Positions 45,466-56,533 of a DNA stretch of 64,000 nt are shown here, in pieces. The notes beneath the pieces are model-generated. The model saw nothing but the letters and a program-made list of their open reading frames with translations. It did no database searches and was not told the origin of the DNA. Both the position numbers and the translations under genes were made by a program. The stretch is from Pyricularia pennisetigena (lineage: Eukaryota; Ascomycota; Sordariomycetes; Magnaporthales; Pyriculariaceae): contig NC_043742.1 of NCBI RefSeq assembly GCF_004337985.1, positions 558,001 to 622,000 on the forward strand, in the 5' to 3' direction. Each line of letters starts with the position of its first letter. Position 1 is the stretch's first letter.

Positions 45466-47220
45466 TCACTTGCCATTTTGGAACGCGCCAAGGCATCGGT
45501 ATGCCGACTCCGTCTCCATGAGGCTATCCTCAAAGCCTACGCACTTCCAGCAACCGATTAGGGCGTGGGGGTCATATTTCCTCTTGATCTGTACCAGCCT
45601 GGCGTAGTTCTCCTCGCCCCAAAACTCGTTTGCCCAGTCCCTGGTCCAGGGATCGGCCTCGTTGGGGTACATGCTACCCTCTGGAGCGAGATCGGTTAGG
45701 TTTTTCGAAACCTCCTGCACCATGGCCGCGACCCGCATGCGCTCCTCGAGGCTGGCGTCGTTAGACGACCAAGAGATGGATGTGCCCACCAACCAATAAC
45801 TGTCGCGCCACGACGGGTGTACAGAGTTGGAGCCCGGTTCGTAGGGGAACTTGTTGGGTGTCGTCTGGAAGATGACCGTGTCATGGCCGGTGGCTTTGAT
45901 GCCTTGCAAGGTCTTGGCCATGGCGGCCCGTCCCTCTTCGCTCTGATGCAGGCGTTTCGGGAGGGTCCGGAAGGTGACAAAAGTCGCGGCGCCGGTGCCG
46001 GTTGAGCTGGCGGCCTCGACGTACTTGGTGTAAAAGGAGTAAAAAGAAGGTAGCCTCTCCAGGACAACGGTGCCACCCTGAGCGGATACATAGTCGGCCA
46101 CATCCTGCATGGAGCGTTTTGCTGCGTCCAGCGACATGGCCGGGTTGACAAGGGCAAGGGTAGACATGCTCATCGGACCTCCCCAGCCTTCGTCTGCCCA
46201 GATGGTGGTGTGATTCATAAGTAGGGAGAGGAAGGGACCAGTGTTGGTACCGGTAGCGTTAAAGCTCATCAAAGCCAACGTGATAGGCATGACGGGCTCT
46301 ACCTTGAAGGTGGCGTTGAGCACTACCCCAAAGGTGGCACTACCTGCTCCTCGCAGCGCCCAAAAGAGGTCTGGGTTCATATGGGCGTTGGCTATGCGAA
46401 GCTGGCCGTCTGGCGTAACGACGGTCACTTCCAACATGCGGTCTGCGCCCATGCCGTACGTTGGGGTCAAAGTTCCGTGTCCACCGAGAAGACTAAACCC
46501 ACCGGCCGCCGCAACGGTGCCGGAAGAGCCGCCGATGAAAGTGACATTGTGTTCGTCGGCAAACCTGTACACTTCTCCAAGGGTTGCGCCGCCGCCGACC
46601 GTGATGGCGGCGACCGGCGGTGTAGAGCCGCCGACAGGGGCAAAAGATGGGTTAAAGGCCATGCCGTTCAGCCGGCGGGTCCACAGCGCCATGGAGCCTT
46701 TGAGGCTGCTGCGTGCGGCGTAGTCATGGCCCGTGGCCTTTACCGAAAGCTTCATGCCGGTGCGATGCGCAAATCTGAACGCAGCCTGCACATCCTCGGC
46801 TCCTGATACGGCAATGTACTTCTCGGACAGTATCCCGCGGTTGCAGGGACCCGTGAGGGGAGCCGCACTAGTAGTGTTGGTGCCATTTGTTGAGAATGCG
46901 TCTGCTGAAAGTAGACACTGGTCCGTGACGTTGTATGCACAAGCCTCGTTGTGCGAGTGGACGAACCCAGCGTACGCGGCAGTTCTGAAAGTGCTGTTCA
47001 GGTAATGTTGTTTTATTGTGCTACACTCTCCAGCATTTGGCTCCACGGATTCCCCTTGGAAAATAGAGAAACATGGCCGAGCGAGCGGCTCTGCAGTAAA
47101 AAGCCTGCCTTCTACGGCCTTTTGTAATTCTTGCCAGTCAGCCGCAGAAGGTAGACCCTGAACAAGAGGCTGGGTAAAAAGGTTCAGGCTGAAAATAACT
47201 GCCGAAATAATTGAGCGCAT
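45466..47220 (-). CDS. secreted BBE-like FAD-linked oxidoreductase
   Basis: A single 584-residue frame with an N-terminal signal peptide (SAVIFSLNLFTQPLVQG) and many N-glycosylation sequons. The FAD_binding_4 domain includes GMKLSVKATGHDY, whose His fits the position of covalent flavin attachment. It also has AITVGGGATLGEVYRF and FIGGSSGTVAAAGGFSLLGG. The usual second attachment Cys is not evident in the GGHGTLTPTYGMGAD segment, suggesting single covalent linkage. The C-terminal BBE domain reads NEADPWTRDWANEFWG and YDPHALIGCWKCVGFED. Such enzymes oxidise alcohols or form rings through two-electron oxidation in the secretory lumen, and one or more occur in ACE1/pyrichalasin/chaetoglobosin clusters. 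It lies upstream (by transcription, downstream) of the third P450 on the same strand. Confidence 0.85.
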   Translation of the reverse strand: MRSIISAVIFSLNLFTQPLVQGLPSAADWQELQKAVEGRLFTAEPLARPCFSIFQGESVEPNAGECSTIKQHYLNSTFRTAAYAGFVHSHNEACAYNVTDQCLLSADAFSTNGTNTTSAAPLTGPCNRGILSEKYIAVSGAEDVQAAFRFAHRTGMKLSVKATGHDYAARSSLKGSMALWTRRLNGMAFNPSFAPVGGSTPPVAAITVGGGATLGEVYRFADEHNVTFIGGSSGTVAAAGGFSLLGGHGTLTPTYGMGADRMLEVTVVTPDGQLRIANAHMNPDLFWALRGAGSATFGVVLNATFKVEPVMPITLALMSFNATGTNTGPFLSLLMNHTTIWADEGWGGPMSMSTLALVNPAMSLDAAKRSMQDVADYVSAQGGTVVLERLPSFYSFYTKYVEAASSTGTGAATFVTFRTLPKRLHQSEEGRAAMAKTLQGIKATGHDTVIFQTTPNKFPYEPGSNSVHPSWRDSYWLVGTSISWSSNDASLEERMRVAAMVQEVSKNLTDLAPEGSMYPNEADPWTRDWANEFWGEENYARLVQIKRKYDPHALIGCWKCVGFEDSLMETESAYRCLGAFQNGK

Positions 47221-47550
47221 GGCGGAAACTTTGATGGATGAAGCTTTTCTTCTGGAACCAAGATGATGGTCGTCCGAGGTTGCTGTCTACCTTGACTACG
47301 CAGGTCAAAACTTGTTCAGCTGTAGCATCTACTGTACTATTAAACAGGCCAAAAAGTCATACGAGATGAATAACCTATGGACTCATTCGGAGAGAAAGAT
47401 TCATTCAGTTTCCGAAGGTCGGCGACCATGCAACATCGGCCTCACCGAATAAATCTGTCTCCATCAGTCTACCGATCTGTGTGTTTTACAAACAAAAGAT
47501 GCCATTCTTTCCAAGATTGAAGGTCTCCCTAGCTACTCAAATGTGGGGGC

Positions 47551-47598
<48 letters not shown>

Positions 47599-47674
47599 CA
47601 CCCCCCATTTCGCGATAACACTCAAGGGTAATTTGTCCAGGACCCCCCAGTTTCGGTGCTCCTTGCACAAAATA
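47221..47674. other. spacer with 45-base T tract
   Basis: The T run occupies 47554-47598, between the 3' end of the P450 and the BBE gene start. Nothing else recognised. Confidence 0.5.
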
Positions 47675-49556
47675 TTACCTCCTTTCTCGGATGCATATGT
47701 CAAAACCTGGGTTCGGATTAGACGAAAAGTCATGAAACATTGTCGGCGGTCGGCTCTTTCCGTCGGGCCACTTCATCTCGTAACCCAGAAGCAGGTGGCA
47801 GAGCATGAGCTTAATTTCATTTGCGGCAAAGTGTCTTCCGGGACAAGAGTGGGCACCCGCACCAAAGTTGATTGAGTCCTCGGATACGTAAGCAAAGTGA
47901 TACTTTTGAGGATCCACCTTTTCGCGCATGCGTAGGAAGCGTTCCGCGTCAAACTTTTCTGGATCGGGGTACACATCGGGATCGTGGTTGAGCTCGTAGC
48001 TGAGGAAGCATGTTTGTGTGTTTGCCGGGATCTCGAGGCCGTCGGTGAATCTGTAAGCCCGTGGATTTGAGCGTTGCACCGTCACTTTTCCTCCGAGGTT
48101 CCGAAAAAAATTAGTCTTGGAAAGGTTATGCAAAAGGCTTTTGTGGCATCTTCATCAGAACTTACCCTGCCCCACAGGATGATAACGCTGACTCTCCTTC
48201 ATGAAACTGTCCAACTTGACGAGGCGGTCCAGATCATGCTTCGTCCAATCCGGGGACTTGCTCTCCGCACGCACGCTGCGAATCTCGTGCAAAATGCCAT
48301 CCATACACTCGGGTCTATCCAAAAGATCATATAGTGTGGACAGCGTGGATGCTGACGTCGAATGAATGGAGGCCACTGATAAAAAAAGCTGATCATCCGA
48401 CAACTTCATCAGTTCTTTATTTTTGTACGGCTTTTTGTTCATGAACCATTGGATAGCATCCATGAATGGCTTTTCAGCAGCAACCATGCCGGCTCTTCGA
48501 GTTTCGTAGCTGGGGGCAAGGAGTTGAGCACAGCGCTTGCGAATCTTGTAAAGGTTTCTGGCTCCTGGATGGATCCACGGAACCAGCCACCGTAGCCAAG
48601 TTGGATATTTCGCTCGTACTTCTTGAGAAGTCTGCATCAGAGTCATGGTAAATGTGACCATGATGGTTGTCCACTCTGGATTTGCGCTCAGCTCGGGGCC
48701 CGCGAGCACCAACGATGTGGTACGGGCGATTGTGTCGGCGAAAAGCATATATGGTTGAATTACAGTCCAATCTTGGCAACAGGTGTAAGCTAGGCGGCAT
48801 CAAAAGGGATAGAGATCGACAGGACGGAGGTTCACGTACCATCGCATTTAGGAATGCTATCTGCAAAGGTCTGCCTTACAAGCGCTGCCATGGGTGCGGT
48901 CACGGTCCCTAAACAATCCTTTTTTTTTTAGCAAGTCCGTCTTTTTCATTTTCTGTCTTCTCCTTTCTCTCCCTCTCTCGCGAGTGACTTCAAGTGATTG
49001 CTTCACAGTAAAGACGGGCTACTGGCACATACCTAAATTCTTGTTCAGTTCTCCACGGACTATCTGATGCGCTAATGACGAGCCCAGCGGTGCGTTGATG
49101 TATTCCAGCAGGAACGACTGATTTGAGAAATGCATAAAGCTCCAACTGCTTTCGGCCGCATTCTTTATCTCGCTCAGGTACTTGAATGGAAGAATAACTT
49201 GTGGCCGGCTTGGATCCGCAGGGTTCCGCATGCGGAACGGAATGCCGTTTTTGATGTACTGTTGAACAACATTAGAGTTTTGTTCTTGGATGTGAGGGGG
49301 TGAACATGTACTGGAACTGCTGTCATACTTTGATGTACCCTTTGTGCAAAAGAGTTTGAGAATCCCGCACATATCTTTCTGGACTGTCGTCATCTTCGAA
49401 TTTAACAAAGGGCAACTTTTCCAAGTCGTTCCTGCGTCGACTTTGAAAATACTGTACCAGCCAGCAAACGCCTATTGCAAAAATAGCACAAAAGTATAGA
49501 ATAGGATCGGGCATGTCGACAGGGGTTGCAAAAGAGGTTGCTGTGGCCTCGATCAT
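47675..49556 (-). CDS. cytochrome P450 (third cluster P450)
   Basis: The model is complement(join(47675..48084, 48166..48771, 48840..48908, 49033..49258, 49329..49556)), 512 residues. Every junction is GT-AG and in frame. Anchor: ILYFCAIFAIGVCWLVQYF. Early motif FRMRNPADPSRPQVILPFKY mirrors the first P450 (FQMRNP...QVVLPPKY). I-helix LFLSVASIHSTSASTLS, ExxR in FMKESQR, haem loop FGAGAHSCPGRHFAANEIK. Two intron positions (after NKNLG and in PVGQ-V) match those of the gene at 3785, so the pair arose by duplication and the small 69-base exon reflects extra introns here. It is intact and, with the BBE gene, lies 33 kb from the left block. Confidence 0.83.
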
Positions 49557-50024
49557 CACATATTGATTTGGTCGATAGAGAACGCCAGCTAAATACCTCA
49601 CTAACTAACGAACTTACCTGTGGAGCATATTGATAACGATCAGAGGAGTTGGTGACTACAACGTGGGCAACTTCATATTTGGTGAGTCAGTCAATTTACC
49701 AAGTAAACGGGTCGGCCACGTTCGGATTCAGTCTGCCCGAAGTTTAAAGTTATCGGCGACGTTACACTCCGAAATCTATAGCAGAATGTCAGTTTGATGG
49801 CGATTTATAGAACAATTCCTCTTTAACTAGGGTCCTGGGCTCCACTACGTGCTTCTAAGAGCGGTTCGAATGCACCCTGGCACCGAAAGTCTGAATCGTA
49901 TTCGGTTTTTTTTTTGTTTTTTGGTTTTCTTTTTTTTTTCTCTGTCTGCACTGACATGCTTTCCTCCGTCTACTTTTGGCACCTTGGGTCCTTGATACGG
50001 TTCCGGAACTAACCCAAACTCTAG
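49557..50024. other. intergenic, T-rich stretch
   Basis: T-rich run at 49904-49941. Right of it the PKS relic begins abruptly. No gene. Confidence 0.4.
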
Positions 50025-53000
50025 GCAACCGGGACGCAAACAGGTGACCTTCAGGAAGCAACTGCTATTTCTCAGACACTGTCGTCGTGTCGCTCTGCGG
50101 CCAACAAACTCTTGATCGGCTCGGTCAAAACAAACATCGGACACCTGGAAGCTGCCGCCGGGTTGGCTGCCGTGATCAAATCGATTTTGATCTTGGAGCA
50201 TGGCATGATCCCGCCAAACATCCACTTCAAAACCCCTAATTCAAAGATCCCTTTCGACGATTGGAACATCAAAGTACCCGCGTCTCTCATACCCTTCCCA
50301 TCCAACAAAGCTGCGAATGGAGTCCGGCCCGTCAATGTCAACTCGTTCGGCTACGGTGGGACACATGCCCACGCAATCATTGACGATGCTGCATCTTAGC
50401 TCAAATCACGAGGCGTCGATGGTGCTTTGCACTTCACAAAGACGGTGCGAGGCAGGCAACCCACCATTGAAAACGGCAGCAGCAGAAGCAGCAGCGGCAG
50501 CAGCAGAAGCAGCAGAAGCAGCTTGGCTATGCAATCGGGCAAGTCCTATCGCCTTTTACCCCATTACCTCGCAATCCCGCGACGGACTCGAGCGTACCAA
50601 GAAAGCCCTTGAGTCATATCTCGGCTCCAAATCCATTGCGTCGTCCATGGCGGAGGATGAGCAAGCGAGCTTTCTTCGAGACTCGTCCTTGACCCTGAGC
50701 GAAAAACGCTCGCTGCTCCAGTGGAAGACCTATGCCGTTGCGTCGCCCAGGTCCTGGATAGCAAGGACGCCACCGTTCCAGAGACGCTCAGTTCACGCAC
50801 GCCGAGGCTCGGCTTCGTATTCACCAGCCAGGGTGCACAGTGGCCGGCTATGGGCATGGAGCTCTTCGGGGTGTATGCCGTATTCCGCAAAAGCGTGGAA
50901 GCGGCCGACGCCTACCTGAGGAACGAGCTCGGCTGCGGATGGTCCGTGATTGAGGAGCTGGGGCGAGGCAGCCAAGGGCAAGTCCAACACTGGCACGGCA
51001 GAATACTCACAGCCGCTTTGCACCGTTCTGCAGGTTGCTCTGGTCGATCTTTTGAGGGACTGGAAGGTTGTCCCACGGTCGGTGACGGGACGCTCGTCTG
51101 GCGAAATCGCCGCGGCATACTGCATGGGGGCGCTGTCGTGCGAGGCCGCATGGAGAGTGGCATATTATCGAGGCACGCTTGCGACGGCCCTCAAGGACTC
51201 GGCACCTGATATCCAGGGCGCCATGCTTGCGCTCGGGTTGGGACCAGACCCAGCCGCGGCCATGATTGCGTCGGCCCAGGCGGAAGCCCAGGTCTGTGTC
51301 GCCTGCGTCAACTCCCCGACCTCGGTCACCATCTCCGGAGACGCCGCCGGGATACAGAGGATGCTGGTCGCGGCCGAAAAGGAAGGAGTCTCTGCTCGCA
51401 AGTTGCGAGAAGATACGGCCTACCATTCGTTCCACATGCAGCTCGTTCTTCTCGCAGGATTATGTGGAGACTATATGCGATCTCACGGTCGATCCAACTG
51501 CAGCCAAGTCAGGGATCCGCATGCACACCTCCGCTCACGGGCGCCGCGGTCCAGGACCCCGACGAGCTAGGTCCCTCCCACTGGGTCAGAAAACCTGACC
51601 AGTCCCGTGCAGTTCTCATCGGCCGTACAGGGCCTGGGCCGACCCTTGATGGCCGGTTAAGGACAAGGTCGTTCTCTCCCTGCTCGAAATAGAGAGACCG
51701 TTTTGGCGAGACCTCGTCGCTGCTCCAGAGGGTACAAGCCAAGATCAATTTGTAGCTGCGCGAGATCTCATCACCTTGGCGGAAAGTGTCACATGGGTAA
51801 CGGGTTTTGCGGACCCGGCCGCCGAGATGGTCGCCGGGATTGCACGTGTGGTGGGTACGCAATGAGACGTCCGGCCTGAGCTTCCGCACCATCCACATTC
51901 ACGATCCCCTTGATGCGCGGGCCGCCGAGCTTTTGTCAAACGCCTTCCTTCAGCCTGAGTGACTCCACTCAGCCTGACGACGCAGAGTTCAGACTTGATC
52001 AAGGCGTCGTACAGGTTAACCGCGTCAGTGTTGATGTCGACGCAGACAAAATCATGAACGACCTCGCGGGCGCAGGCAAGGGCCGAGCAACTGGGCCCGT
52101 AGAAGAAAGTCCAACTTGGCTCCCTCGCAGAGAACTCGTGCCTCCGACTTGCAGTGGAACCTGCCGGTGGTCTCGACTCGCTCCAGTCTGTAGAGGAACA
52201 GTCCTCAGCGGCCAGAGATGATGTCCCGACTAGGCCGGAGGAGCTGACCGAAGACGAACTTGACATCTCTGTCAAGGCATCGTGTCTCTCCGAAGCTGAT
52301 CTGGCAACTGTCAAAGGCCAGAATCGGCTTGATCCCAACCTCCTGGGCATGGAGGCTTCTGGAATCGTGACTCGAATAAACACCAAGAACAACCAAGGCA
52401 AGTTCAAGGTCGGTGACAGGGTTATGGTCCTGACACCGGGTGCGCACCGGACGCTCTTGAGAACAAAGACGGGCCAGGTGGGGAAGATTCCACCCGGCCT
52501 GTCTTTTGAAGACGCCGCGTGTATCGCACTAGCCTTGGTCACGGCCTGGTACGCTCTCGTGAACCTAGGCAGGTTGACGAGCTTGCCTTCCTGTTGCGCA
52601 GCCAGCCAGACGCCTTGGCCCCCATGATTCAACAGGCCTTCCGGTTCTTTTACGAAAATGGATGTCATGTCCCGGAAGGTGTCGAATCTTTTCCGGTCAG
52701 CAGCCTTGCAGCAGCCTTCCGTCGAGTTGAGGCGGGGGGGGCTGTGGAAAGTACTGCTCTCACTTATTCAGCCAAGGACGTGGTGCCTGCTAGGCTGCTC
52801 CCCAAGCTGCTGGATCACTCTGCAGCTCTATCGCGAGGCATGACGCTCGATCCCCAATTCCATCTACGTCCTCTCTGGCGGTCTTGGCGGTCTCGGCCGA
52901 TCCCTCTCCACATTCATGGTCGAGAAGCTTGCCGCACGCAAGATCCTCTTCCTATCCGCGTCGCCGGGATGCAGCGAGTGGCTGTAGGGGAAATCGACGC

Positions 53001-53188
53001 GAGCCGGCACCTGCATAGTTACGGTGTGGACTCTCTAGCTGCGATTGACATTGCGAACTGGGCATTAAGAGAGGTTGGGAGCCAAAATCAACGTTTTTGA
53101 TATCATGGCCGCTATGCCTACCACGGCGCTGGCGGAGAAGTGTGCCGCGAGAAGCAACTTTGTTCCCCAGGAGTTGAAAGAAGGTTAA
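50025..53188 (+). pseudogene. collapsed highly reducing polyketide synthase
   Basis: Domain order survives with deletions. The KS C-terminus has GTQTGDLQEATAIS, SVKTNIGHLEAAAG (catalytic His) and NSFGYGGTHAHAII; the N-terminal part with the active Cys is gone. AT follows ([16 protein letters not shown]); its active motif reads [10 protein letters not shown] instead of GHSxGE (His to Arg at 51091-51093). The linker ends in GPSHWVR. No DH is recognisable. A psi-KR-like stretch (WVTGFADPAAEMVAGIARVV) precedes a partial ER (LLGMEASGIVTRI, FKVGDRVMVL, FEDAACIALALVTAWYAL), then the KR turn VLSGGLGGLGRSLSTFMVEK. The ACP reads SYGVDSLAAIDIANW with Ser intact. Many stops and at least six frame changes occur. 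An AGC/AGA-rich microsatellite sits at 50475-50522 between KS and AT. Confidence 0.85.
50475..50522. repeat. CAG/AGA trinucleotide microsatellite inside PKS relic
   Basis: Alternating GCAGCAGCAGAAGCAGC units. They expand the linker between the KS and AT remnants. Confidence 0.75.
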
Positions 53189-54500
53189 TAATGTTATAAA
53201 GGAGTATTAAGAGGCTGATATGAGTCTTTCTATAAATATTATATAAACATAGATTGCATTCTGTGAATAATGAGTGTCAGATACTTTCTTTTGGCAGACC
53301 AACTTCCTTCATTGGGAAAGACCGGCTACCAAGGATCAAATGCTAGTCATCTAGCATGGCCTGCTATTAAGCCTGGCGGGATACGGCCATGACAAACAGA
53401 AAGAAAAAACCGGAACGCGTGTTTGGACGAGTATAATCGAGGGGGTATCAGCGTCAGGGGTTTCCCTTCCTCCCATGGCTATGTTTGAATGAAACCCGTG
53501 CAAGAGGCAGTGGTCCTCAACAGTTTTTTGCGCTTTCTAATAACTAGTGATTTTATCCAACAGGAACTGGTGGACAAATGACGAAACGGCTGTTCAATCG
53601 TTGAAGAGAGTATTGGTTTCGCTTACTTAATTCTCAGAAGCTTTCCCCGAATAACTTTTCTCTTGGTAAAAATTCCAAAAAAAACCTTGGTTAGCTACCT
53701 TGTAGAAGTCGCCCAAGCTTATTCTACTTTTCTCGGTTTTTTCTTTGCCCACATGTAATTAACTAGATTTTAACTCTGTGTGCTCTACGGGCTTGCAACC
53801 CAAGTCCCTTAGAAAGATTTAACTTGCTTAAATAAGTTACAACTTCTTACCACTGTCCAACACTCAAAGGCAGCAAGTTCAAGGCGGTAGTTGTATTACA
53901 TCTAGCTATTTTCAAAAGGTTTCGAATGTAAAAGAGATCAGGTCCAAGGCCTTCACTGTTTCTGACCGTTCAGCACTCCAGACTAACTGGGCGTGCACGA
54001 TATTCGTCTCTAGGCCCGTCGTCGCATCATTCGTCATGATCTGAATCGTGTGCGGCATTCTCGGTATAAAATCAACCGCACGTCGTCCGACAAATCATCG
54101 TAGTATGACGGCGAACTGCGAGAATATTTCCATCAAAAGCTTTGTTGCCACTTGTGCACCAAGATAGGCATCGTTGGAACTTGTTTTTTGCTCGGCACTC
54201 AAGGTTGTGTTATTTCACGTTCGGTAACATGATTGTTGAGCATGAAAGTACAGCTACGGATATGTCTTTAATTTGATATTCTCCGTCTATTAAAGTCAGC
54301 AATTATGTAGGCTTAGCAAAGGTTTACTCCAGGAAAAGGACGCTTGTTTGTTCGCAGTTTTAAAGCATCAATCGCTGGCTGGGTGTAGGAAATTGGAAAC
54401 GTGTGAGATTGGTAGATAGGTGCCGATGTAGGGCCCGGCAGGACCGCCCCATAAAACCACTATCGGCGGCTTCCGGGCCTGAGACACACCAGCATGGCTT
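53189..54500. other. spacer, nothing recognised
   Basis: Ordinary to moderately AT-rich sequence without supported genes. Confidence 0.4.
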
Positions 54501-54509
54501 TCAATACCC

Positions 54510-54966
54510 ATATAATATATGGCTAGTTGTATTGAAAAGTTAAATATAAACGTCAATATAAACATTGAAGAAATGAATTTAATATTTAAGTATTATCAAA
54601 ACTAAACCAAGTAACAATACGTCTTTTGTAACAAGAAAATAAAAAAAAACTCGAAATAATACAACACAGGTTACCTGATACTTTTACGATTTTAATTTTT
54701 GTTTGTTTTTTTATCCGACTATTCAGTTACATACAATGTTTATGCTGTGTTTACTACGTGCATAATACCTAGACAGTGTATCTACAGTATAATCACAATG
54801 CAGATACCCGCCACGAGCGGCGAAATGCGACAAGAGGTCCTCAGATTAGAACGAGCGCGTTTTTTTCGGCCAATGTAATTGGTCGAAAAACCATTTGGCT
54901 AACAGGTATATAAAGCGTCCGGTCCCTATTGCGAAGCAGGGGGGTTTAGTCTAAGCATTGAGATTA
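54510..54966. mobile_element. L-type end of a TAGTCTCA element
   Basis: GGCGAAATGCGACAAGAGG ... GGCCAATGTAATTGGTCGAAA ... GGTCCCTATTGCGAAGC ... GCATTGAGATTA ends at 54966. The left partner end is not found. Confidence 0.6.
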
Positions 54967-55146
54967 GTTAATCGCCATTATGACCAAACATTTTACCGAA
55001 CCCCAACGAGCACGCGTTCGTACTTTTATATAATGCCGGGTCGGGGTTCTACACGCCTGCAAAATCGCCACCACTGTTCATGGGTGGTGATTTTTACGCC
55101 CACCACTAGAGGAGGCGTAAATCCTGACATTACCCAGACCCGGCCA

Positions 55147-55533
55147 TCAACGGCTATGTTTTTGCGTTTTGGTGTATGGGACATAAGCGTGTTTCGGTTG
55201 ACCGTTCTGACGGAAAAACATGTCATGGCCGTTAAGATTATCGTAGGGAATCTGACTGATTGCCTTCCAGTTCTTCTTCTGTTGAACAAATTTATCGGCT
55301 ATTCCATCGGTGTTAACATGGTAAATATAACCCCTTGAGAGCATAAACCACGACTGGACAAGGAACAACCAGTTTTCCGACATTACATCGCCTGCACGCA
55401 GGCCTAATTGGGCTTGAACTGCTGAGGGATTTCGGTCTTCCGTGTAAAAGTAAAGGGTCTGTGGAATGGCTGAAGCTGAAACAATGCTCAATAGCGACGA
55501 AAGTAAAGCGAATTTGATAATAGAGCCGTGCAT
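55147..55533 (-). CDS. small putative secreted protein
   Basis: A frame of about 128 residues starting at a Met followed by a signal peptide (KFALLSSLLSIVSASA). The open frame itself extends a little upstream from a non-ATG codon. It has no cysteines in the mature part. The motif FYTEDRNPSAVQ near the mature N-terminus and a later GYIYHVNTDG segment weakly recall the heat-labile-enterotoxin-A-like ADP-ribosyltransferase fold seen in some fungal secreted proteins. The middle STS-type motif is absent, so if related it would be truncated and probably inactive. The start coordinate may be off by one base. It stands alone between transposon fragments, a common place for effector-like genes. Function unknown. 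Confidence 0.4.
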   Translation of the reverse strand: MHGSIIKFALLSSLLSIVSASAIPQTLYFYTEDRNPSAVQAQLGLRAGDVMSENWLFLVQSWFMLSRGYIYHVNTDGIADKFVQQKKNWKAISQIPYDNLNGHDMFFRQNGQPKHAYVPYTKTQKHSR

Positions 55534-55992
55534 TTTATATGAAAGCTGTATATAAGAAAATGGTATTTTCTGGGAATTTAAAAAGAGGATAATAATGAAG
55601 GTGTGAAAGGGCAAATGATTAAACTTGAAAAACGAAACACTTGCAGCTGAGAAAGAAAAACATATTATATATTAGAGCTACTTTAATTTGGTACAATTGC
55701 TATCCGTAACCCGTGCTATTTTAAAGGCTTTGCTTTCATATTAGAGTTTACACAGTGTTTCCCCAACTGTGCAAACTGAATCAGATTGCGAACTTCCTTG
55801 GTGTGACTAGTATACTATGGTGGCAGGCAAAAAAACCACCCCCTGTCACCGTGCATTTGTCGATGCAACTTTCACAACGCTAACTAATTTTGGTGTACTC
55901 TAAAAGCTTCTGACCCACAGGTACTTCGTGCTTCTTTCTACAGGTATCGTTGTTTTGTCAATACGTATTTATTAATTCAACGATTTTGTTTA

Positions 55993-56277
55993 GTCTTAGG
56001 GCTTATCCTAGAACGAACGCTCCGCAATTGAACCACTTCGTGGCTCAATTACGGCGTTAGTTGTACCTGTGGGTCAAGTCCACCCAATGATGGCGGTCGC
56101 TCTAGTCTGAGGACAACTTGTCAATTTTCGTTTTTTAGGGCGGTATTTTCGGCATTTTAGCGACGAATACTCCGTTATAAAAAGATAAATAAAAATAGTA
56201 AAAGTAAGCGATTTGCACGTTGAAAATAGCGTTTACTACCGCTACTAATAACTGCTAATTATATGCGTTATTTTGCA
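55993..56277. mobile_element. R-type end of a TAGTCTCA element
   Basis: TAGTCTTAGGGCTTATCC ... CCACTTCGTGGCTCAATTACG ... GAGGACAACTTGTCAATTTTC. It is cut at about 56277 by another repeat. Confidence 0.6.
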
Positions 56278-56520
56278 TATAATGGGTCCGTTTTTATTTA
56301 TATATAATCTAGAATATATAGCGCCGAAGTGGGGTTGTCGGGGTTTTCGGATTATGCGTTATATTTCATATTGCAGGAGTTGCGATTCAAAGGTCAGCGA
56401 ATGGGTTTTACCCTGTACCAAATATAATACTCACCATGCATTAACGAGTCAGCTACCGTGCAGCAATGCGCGCGAACCCAAAAAGGGTTTGTATGGCAAT
56501 AAGGGTGTTTTTTGAAAAAC
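56278..56520. repeat. LTR-like repeat, inverted partner at 62490-62760
   Basis: GCCGAAGTGGGGTTGTCGGGG ... GAGTTGCGATTCAAAGGTCAG ... GAATGGGTTTTACCC ... GAACCCAAAAAGGGTTTGTA is mirrored on the other strand near 62490-62760. Both copies contain a TATATAA-like box. They may be LTRs of one retroelement. Confidence 0.5.
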
Positions 56521-56533
56521 CTATAAAAATAAT

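Noticed and set aside
46241..46806. Plus-strand ORFs opposite the BBE-like gene
   Set aside because: Antisense shadows of a GC-rich coding region.
50072..51435. Minus-strand ORFs opposite the PKS relic
   Set aside because: Antisense shadows; all recognisable domains are on the plus strand.
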